From Pyrenopolyporus hunteri (lineage: Eukaryota > Ascomycota > Sordariomycetes > Xylariales > Hypoxylaceae): a stretch of 64,000 nt of DNA. The stretch lies in NCBI GenBank assembly GCA_902806595.1, contig CADCXC010000004.1, forward strand, positions 558,001-622,000, given 5' to 3'. Shown in pieces: positions 57,036 to 64,000 of the stretch. The notes under the pieces were generated by a model. The model did no database searches. It saw only the letters and a list, made by a program, of their open reading frames with translations, and was not told the origin of the DNA. Both the position numbers and the translations under genes were made by a program. How positions within the stretch are numbered: position 1 is the stretch's first letter; every line of letters starts with the position of its first letter.

Positions 57036-57942
57036 ATGGCGGACGAGGTAAGTTCAAGCACTTTCAAGGGAAAAAAAAAATGTTGCAGCATCATGTCCCT
57101 CCTTTCTGCTCGCGATCGCAATGGCGGGCGGGTACCTAACCACCCCGCATCTCGCATCTCGCACGCACACATACACACACACACACATACATCGCCAATG
57201 AACTCCGTGATTTTTCATGCGACCATCCTATCATCGACATCAAACATGGCAATCCCCTCTCCCATACCTATTACCACCCGCGACCACAAGTTTGAGCAGT
57301 AAGCCGGTGCCGTGATGCTGACCTTTCTCTCTCTTCTCCCCGCAGTTCGAGATCGACAACCAGGGCGATGCTGGTGCGTCCAAGACCTTCCCTATGCAGT
57401 GCTCGGCTCTGCGCAAGAACGGTACCGTCGTCATCAAGGGCCGTCCCTGCAAGATCGTCGACATGTCCACCTCCAAGACCGGCAAGCACGGTCACGCCAA
57501 GGTCCATCTCGTCGGCATCGATATCTTCACCGGCAAGAAGCTTGAAGAACTCTGCCCCTCCACCCACAACATGGAGGTCCCTGTCGTTAAGACCAAGCAG
57601 TACAACTTTGTAAGTTGAACCCCAGATTCCGTCCACGGCTTTTCTCGCTCGATTACCCAGCCGTGCTGACTTGCCTCGGCCTCTTAGTCCCACATCGAGG
57701 ATGGTTTCCTTGTTCTCCACGACATAAACACCAGCGAGGAGCGAAGCGACATCAAGCTCCCCGAGGGCGATATTGGTGCCAAGATCGAGGCCGCCGACGA
57801 AGCCCAGACTCCTCTCAGTAAGTTATATATGAATATCTTCTCAATCCGGCCGCAGAACTAATACTACTCAGTCATTACCATTCAGTCTGCTATGGGTGAG
57901 GAGGCCGCCATCAAGGCCGACGAGCCCAGCCAGAAGGACTAG
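57036..57942 (+). CDS. Translation factor eIF5A (hypusine-containing)
   Basis: Four exons: 57036-57047 (only four codons, MADE), 57346-57609, 57688-57817 and 57872-57942; 158 residues. It promotes peptide-bond formation and termination at stalling sequences. The hypusine loop [11 protein letters not shown] is intact, the target Lys at residue 51. The C-terminal S1/OB-like domain follows ([20 protein letters not shown]) with a [19 protein letters not shown] tail. Intron 1 is long for this window (298 bp) and contains a CA-repeat tract at 57165-57190. Intron 3 is phase 1 (A|TC, Ile). Length and motifs match the family. Strong pyrimidine leader, as in highly expressed fungal genes. The 3' flank holds a 14-bp tandem repeat (57943-58110). 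Confidence 0.97.
57165..57190. repeat. CA microsatellite in eIF5A intron 1
   Basis: CACACA repeats interrupted by one ATA, entirely within the long first intron. Confidence 0.7.
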
Positions 57943-58855
57943 TTTGGGAAACCTAGGTCTTGCGTGGAGGATGTCATTGGTTGAGTGGTTACCTAGGAAT
58001 CTCGGCCAACTTGGACATCACCAGAAGGGAGTGATTATTTAACTAGGAAACTAGTGGCTAGGTTCGTATCGGATACCGAGCATCGGATACCGACTATCGT
58101 ATACCGACCCACGGGGGTTGTGTATGGATGTGCTACCTGCTGTGGAGGATCATACTCGCGGTTGATAGTCCTCCAATTCCGTATCTATCCCCATTTCTTT
58201 GAGGAGCAAAAACGATGGGCATAGTGAGGATCTTAGCAAAAACAGAGCTCCTGTTTTTTTAGCACTTGACTCGTCCTACGGAATCTACGATATCTCCCTT
58301 TATTTCGTCTAGTGATTTGATGATTACCTACCTACCTACGGTGGTTTTGGACGACTTTATGATCGTAGAATTTTAATCCCATTCTCGCGTATAAGAACGG
58401 CATACCAAGACAGTATCATACACGAAATTCGTAGAACGATATGGACATGTTACGCGACCCAAACATCACCTTCAAAAATACTACCACAAGAGCTAGATCC
58501 ATTTCGCAGGTGTGTACCTATTTAGAACAATCTATGAATAAATGGATGATATGAGTTATCGTTGTAGGGGATGTTTGCGCAGTAAAGGAAGAGGTTGTTA
58601 TAATCTAATATATTCAAATAATCCCTGGAAATTGGAAGCCATGCGCATTTAAATAGTATTAATCACGTTCGTGGTAGATACCTATTTATTCTAGGGTGGA
58701 ACATATTAGTCGTCCAAGGGTTCCGATGGTTATTACGCATCTGATATGTACGAAATCATAATAAAATTCCTTCCCGCGCCGGACCCCACGCTACCTATCT
58801 CTTCTTTCTCCCTCTCCCTGCCCGTGCACGGAAAACACAAGGTCAGCACATTCGG
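57943..58855. other. Spacer between eIF5A and Rrn7
   Basis: About 0.9 kb. eIF5A 3' flank with the 14-mer tandem repeat, a T8 run (58253-58260), a CTACCTACCTAC word (58328-58337) and the Rrn7 promoter. No gene seen. Confidence 0.55.
58068..58109. repeat. 14-bp tandem repeat, three copies
   Basis: ATCGGATACCGAGC, ATCGGATACCGACT and ATCGTATACCGACC, end to end, about 125 bp after the eIF5A stop. Confidence 0.8.
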
Positions 58856-60717
58856 ATGGCCCCCACAAAGTACCACCGCTTCCGCGACGGCGAGCGGTGC
58901 GACGAATGCGGCGCGCGCCAATGGTACGCGCAGGACGCGATTCGATATTGCCGGAACGGCCACCGACTGGAAGGGTTCGCGGAGCACGAGGGCGACGAGG
59001 ACGCCTTCGGCACCCAGGGGAAAGTCTCGCGCAAGAAAAAGGAGCCGAGGAAGAAAGTCGCCGTCAAGCTCACCGGCGACGAGGGCAGGGAGCTGTACCT
59101 CGAGGTCCTGCAGCTCGTGCTGCTGAGGCAGGTCTGGTGGCTCGTCCACGAGAAGGGATTCCCCGAGGACTTCGAGGAGATTGTGAGGGCGCTCTGGGCG
59201 CTGAGGGTGAGGAACTTGCCGTTGAGAGAGAGCGGCGATGGGTCCCGCGGCCGCGGAGGGGATGCTGGTGAAGAGTCGGATGGCTACACGTCGAGCGCGG
59301 CGCTGTTTAGTTCCCAGGGCGAAGGGACGGGCGCTGAGTCGTCGGATTTCGACCATTCGGATGCCACAACGGCTACTTGGGCCCCAGAGGCTGGCAGGAG
59401 ATGGAAACTGCCGAAACTCGTTGATACCTTGGCGCTGTGCTACTTGGGCTGCCTGGTACGACGATTGCCAGTCACGACGGCAGATTTCTGCGGTTGGGCC
59501 CAAAAGGGAGACTTGGATTTCCTCGCCGCGGTATGGTAGTCCCTAGTGGTTCTTCACAAACCCCCCGAATATGGTCAACGTTCTAACGGAGCTATATTTT
59601 CAAGCTCAATAGGATCCCACGTAATGTACGGGACCGTCTTCCGGCGGAGTACCACCGTGCGCTGCAAGTTAGGGATCACATCCCGCCCGGTCGGTTGCAG
59701 GCTGCGGTGCAAGAGCTTGTGGTATCGTTCAAGGCCAACTTCGACACCGTCTTCCCGCCGCTGAACTACGTGCCCATACTCGTTCGATTCATAACGGAGT
59801 TGACCCTACCGAGTAAGTTTCACTAGGCGGGTTAGAGCTAGGACTTCTAGCTGACCCTTCGCAGTCGAAGTATATCCGACAGTTAAATGCATTGCTGAGA
59901 TTCTAAAGACGGATTACTCCTATCCTGTTGGAGGTAAAAAGATACGGACGATGGATAACCCGGAAGTCCTTCTGGCCGCTCTAGTTGTGGTGTCCGCGAA
60001 ACTCCTGTACCCGTTGGATGGGGTTGAACGACCCCCTTTAAGCCATGAAGACCCTAGAAGTATTAGGATTGATTGGGTAAAATGGCAGGAGGCAATGCTA
60101 AAGGAAAATTCGGATGAATCACCCAATCTATTACGAGGCGAAGAGTACAAAGTCACCCCTGAAGACGTACTGACTATGGACAAGACCAAATTGGACGATT
60201 TTATGGACTGGTTTGAGAAGATGTGGATAGGAGATGACGAGCCGAAAAGTAGGTCATATCATAACGTTCTGCCTCTAGTTCGATAATACTAACCCCTTTT
60301 ATAGCAGCTGAAAGAATTCGGGAACCCTTCCAAGGACAAAAACGTTCATCCAACCCGGCCAACCCTAGCGATTCATCGAACGAAAACAGAGATATAACAC
60401 GCATGAGAAACAGATATGAAGCCTTAAATAGCTCTATGAAAATAATTGAGCCCGTACCAGATCCTGCAGACCAAGAGGAAGGAGAGAAGAAGCGTCAAGA
60501 TTTCTGTCCGGTTTGGCGAACGCCGGAGGAGCTCCCGGAAATTGCAAAGATATTATATACCAAGGCAGCGGATCTTGCAGCTATACCGCTAAACACCTTG
60601 GTTCGGGGTGCCACGCAGATAGAGAGGCGGTTGGAGGTATGGTGTATCCAGAGGGCGAGACAGGAGCGTGATAAGGGGAAGGGGAAAGCTGTGTGGACCG
60701 GCGATGACTCTGATTAG
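58856..60717 (+). CDS. rrn7: RNA polymerase I initiation factor Rrn7 (TAF1B-like)
   Basis: Four exons: 58856-59530, 59605-59812, 59865-60248, 60305-60717; 559 residues. Rrn7 is the TFIIB-like subunit of the Pol I core factor, needed for rDNA transcription. The zinc ribbon at residues 15-36 has ligands C15, C18, C32 and H36 (CDECGARQWYAQDAIRYCRNGH class, Rrn7 type with C-C-C-H). VLLRQVWWLVHEKGFPEDFEEIVRALW follows (cyclin-like region), then WKLPKLVDTLALCYLGCLVRR. Intron 1 uses a CAAG acceptor, giving AALNRIPRNVRDRLPAEYHRAL. TLPIEVYPTVKCIAEILK and NPEVLLAALVVVSAKLLYPLDGVERPP are typical of the second cyclin fold. The last acceptor is ambiguous by one codon (60305 or 60308). Confidence 0.9.
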
Positions 60718-61163
60718 AGTGATTGCTACCGGCATATTTAATTACACGCATGGTCACATATCGAGTTTCGGAGTTGATAAAGAATTCCAGTCATCTATCA
60801 TATTAGACCTCGGCCGGAGTGATCATGTCGAGAATCGCCATCGTTAAAAATCCCGTAAGACGTTACTCTACATGTACCAGGTACTTCACAACCCGATTTG
60901 AACCAATTTCGATGTACTCGAGTACCCACCCAACTTAAAGTGGACCACTAGCGGATGTACCTGCGCGAGTCAAACTTTGTCGTGCGGCGGCAGCTGGCGG
61001 GTTTTTATGACGCACAACGCCACTTGGTAGAGGAATTTAATCAGGTGACTTTCAATCCACTAGGGTTCGTTTACTGCGGAATTTCAAACCCCCACCGAAT
61101 TTCTCAAGCCGGCATCGTCTCGCATCTCTCACCAAACAACTTCGTTCACGACAGACAGCAAAA
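60718..61163. other. Promoter and 5' leader of the ubiquitin-L40 gene
   Basis: 446 bp between Rrn7 and the first coding base of ubiquitin-L40. It includes the Rrn7 3' flank and part of the transcribed leader, whose start I cannot place. No TATA box is obvious. Confidence 0.5.
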
Positions 61164-61792
<629 letters not shown>

Positions 61793-62653
61793 ACGACTCG
61801 TCCCACATCATGTTCCATCTCTTCGGCGTCTTTGGTTTGGGGTGTATCACGAGCACGCTGCGGACGGGTGGATAGGTATCCTCGACCACTGCGAATGGGA
61901 ATTTTACCTCTGCGGAAATAGCTTAGCCTAGTTTCAGTGGCAATCAAGTTGCGATGCACATGGAATCCGAAATCCGAAATTTGCACAAAGAACCTCGGTG
62001 ATTTTTCTTTTGGCGATTGACTCCTCGATGTGTGGCAGGAGTAATTCTTCCCGGTGCCTAATGAGACTTTACAACGTAATGCTTTGCGTAGAATAACTCG
62101 TACTAAGTAAATCTCTACAGTCATGATCCTTGCGCTCTGCCTAGCATCTAGGTAGACCCTAAACGTCTATAGTAAATTCTACCAAGTAAACACGTACAGT
62201 CATTGAATGATGGCTTCGAATTGAAGGTTTAGCAAGGTCAGATTAATTCATATTGCTCTATAGTAGGATCTATTTCTTTCAGTGAAGCCCTCAAGGTGAA
62301 TTCTTATATGCGATACAAAAGTACGTCGATACGTACTTCTTTAGTCGGGTCAGCTTGGACCAATGAAACGTCATCGCTGAAGCTGGCACCAGGTAAATTA
62401 AGCACGGCTAAAGATCGGCGTGCTTCCGTGTCCTCAAACCGTTACGCAGCCGATCTTAGCATTAATCAATCAAAGAGGTACCTTTTTACATTAACCTGGC
62501 CTGGCCTTACCTCACCTCTTCACCACACATGCAGCTGTCGGGCGAGCTCAAGTGATTCGGTCATTCCCTCCTCCATCGCCCTCAATACGATAGGATAACG
62601 TCGATTTACCTCTATAATTCCTCCGAGAGGGGCGGTAGAAAAAAGAAGTCAGG
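61793..62653. other. Spacer between ubiquitin-L40 and Yip1-like genes
   Basis: About 0.86 kb, 3' flank and promoter; AT-rich, with no gene seen. Confidence 0.55.
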
Positions 62654-63851
62654 ATGGCGAACGCGGGCTACGACGCTGTCGTAGACATTGACGATGAGGT
62701 ACGCTTCATGCAACCAATCCACCTGCATAGCGCAAGATGCAAGAAAGCAAGCAAGCGCTGCGTAATCAACCACCAAATACCTCCCAGCCAGCTAGTTACC
62801 TAGGTACCTATCTATATGGTTGATATGTAAACCCACAGAAGTACCAAATAAAACTAACAAGCACCTCGAACAACACTGCAGGGCGACCTAGGACACACAG
62901 ACCTCCAAGAAGACCTCGAATTCCACAACTCCAACTTCACCGAGACGCAGCACGGCCGGAAAGGGGGCGCATCAACAGGCGGCGGCGGTGGCGGCGGCGG
63001 TAGCTCCGGCCTCCCACCGCCAGCGACGGCGAGCTCGGGCGCCGGGTCGTCGAAGCGGTACCTGTGGACGATATCCTTCTACGCGCAGTACTTCGACGTG
63101 GACACGTCGAGCGTGCTGGCCCGGTGCTGGGCCGCCCTGTACCCGCGCGCCAACTTCCTCGACGTGCTCGAGGGCAACCCCGACCTCTACGGCCCCTTCT
63201 GGATCGCCACCACCGTCGTCCTGATCCTGTTCCTCGGCGGCACGATTAGCCAGTACCTGGCTAGCGAGGGCAAGGGCCCGTTCGCGTACGATTTTAAGCT
63301 GCTGAGCGGTATGTGTTTGTCTTTGTTCTTTTGGTCTTACTATCTCAGGCGGAGTGGGATATGTGAAAAGGGGGAGAAAGAGAGAAAAGAAGGCGGCGAA
63401 CATGCGAAATGATAAGAAATGTATGCTGACAACGATATACACAGGCGCCGCCGGCCTCATCTACGGATACACCCTGATCTTCCCGGTAGTCCTATTCGGC
63501 GCGCTACGATACTTCGGGTCTGAATCGGCCAACCTGCTCGAGTGCTGGGCGCTGTACGGATACGCGAACCTGATCTGGATCCCCGTCGCGCTGATCAGCT
63601 GGTCGCCCATCACGATCCTCAACTGGGTCTTCGTCGGCGTCGGCTTCGGCCTCAGCGTCGCCTTCCTGCTGCGCAACCTCTACCCCGTCCTCAGCGCCAC
63701 CGACCGCCAGACCAGCAAAGTCCTGCTCATCCTCGTCGTCGCCCTCCACGCCGGCCTCGCCATCTTCATCAAGGTCCTGTTCTTCGCCGCCGGAAGCCCT
63801 ATCTCTGGCGGTAAGGAGGGCGATACACCGCCTGCGGCTGGGGGCGACTAG
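62654..63851 (+). CDS. Yip1-family Golgi membrane protein (YIPF1/2-like)
   Basis: Three exons: 62654-62698, 62882-63308 and 63445-63851; 292 residues. Yip1 proteins are ER/Golgi five-span membrane proteins that bind Rab GTPases and act in vesicle traffic. The N-terminus is acidic and cytosolic (MANAGYDAVVDIDDEGDLGH). A Gly run follows (about residues 48-58). YLWTISFYAQYFDVDTSSVLARC is a strong YIPF1/2 block. At least five hydrophobic spans are visible, starting at LYGPFWIATTVVLILF and ending VLLILVVALHAGLAIFIKVLFF. Intron 2 (136 bp) is phase 1 (G|GC). All exons keep frame. A TACCTAGGTACC repeat copy lies in intron 1 (62797-62808), one of the few within a gene. The fourth plus-strand gene in a tandem series. 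Confidence 0.92.
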
Positions 63852-64000
63852 TCTGTTGAAGAGGTGCCTCTAAGATATGTTTCTAGGGGGCTATGTGTGT
63901 GCGTGTGTGGAGGGGGAATGACGCGCTTGTATTAGTGACGGGATGAAAAGACGGTTTTACCGAAACGACAACTACCCAGGTTCGAGATAGGACATCAAAG

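Overview
This window is nuclear DNA from a filamentous ascomycete, most likely a Sordariomycete. Genes are split by short introns (about 48-130 bp, one of about 300 bp) with GTAAGT-like donors and CTAAC or CTGAC branch sites. The protein set is fungal: NAGS-type arginine enzyme, Hsp88, Set3, Zn2Cys6 factor, UPF0303 protein, Rrn7. Spacers carry many copies of the palindromic word TACCTAGGTA. No bacterial, organellar, CRISPR or intact transposon features were seen. The class assignment is inference from gene style.

Layout. 1-5.6 kb: the 3' part of ALG7 (N-glycosylation) converges on a PHD-SET protein (Set3). 5.6-10.9 kb: a gene desert. 10.9-18.3 kb: a secreted GMC oxidoreductase (minus) diverges from mitochondrial N-acetylglutamate synthase (plus). 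19.9-24.3 kb: Hsp88 chaperone and a UPF0303/DUF336 protein. 24.6-28.8 kb: a wrecked FAD monooxygenase next to an intact Zn2Cys6 regulator. 30.4-38.1 kb is accessory in character: a GST-fold protein, an unrecognised three-exon gene, a divergent indoleamine dioxygenase-like gene and an SDR/epimerase. 39.5-48.6 kb: eIF5B and a large MMS1/CPSF-A family protein. 51.3-55.4 kb: a TBC1D20/Gyp8-like Rab-GAP converges on Vps52. 57.0-63.9 kb: four plus-strand genes, eIF5A, Rrn7, ubiquitin-L40 and a Yip1-family protein.

Most genes are housekeeping: translation (eIF5B, eIF5A, L40), rDNA transcription (Rrn7), ER/Golgi traffic (Vps52, TBC, Yip1), glycosylation (ALG7) and arginine synthesis (NAGS). The accessory genes at 10.9-13.5 and 24.6-38.1 kb do not form a clear biosynthetic cluster. 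The strongest unexplained signals are four near-identical 19-20 bp palindromes (GGCCGGAA-N3/4-TTCCGGCC), three of them spaced 75-77 bp apart, upstream of the dioxygenase-like gene; a ubiquitin-L40 gene whose ATG start codon is itself split by an intron; and a 5-codon uORF whose stop overlaps the NAGS start codon.

Gene models were spliced by eye. Each junction quoted keeps the reading frame and restores family-conserved sequence where I know it, but no alignment or RNA evidence was available.
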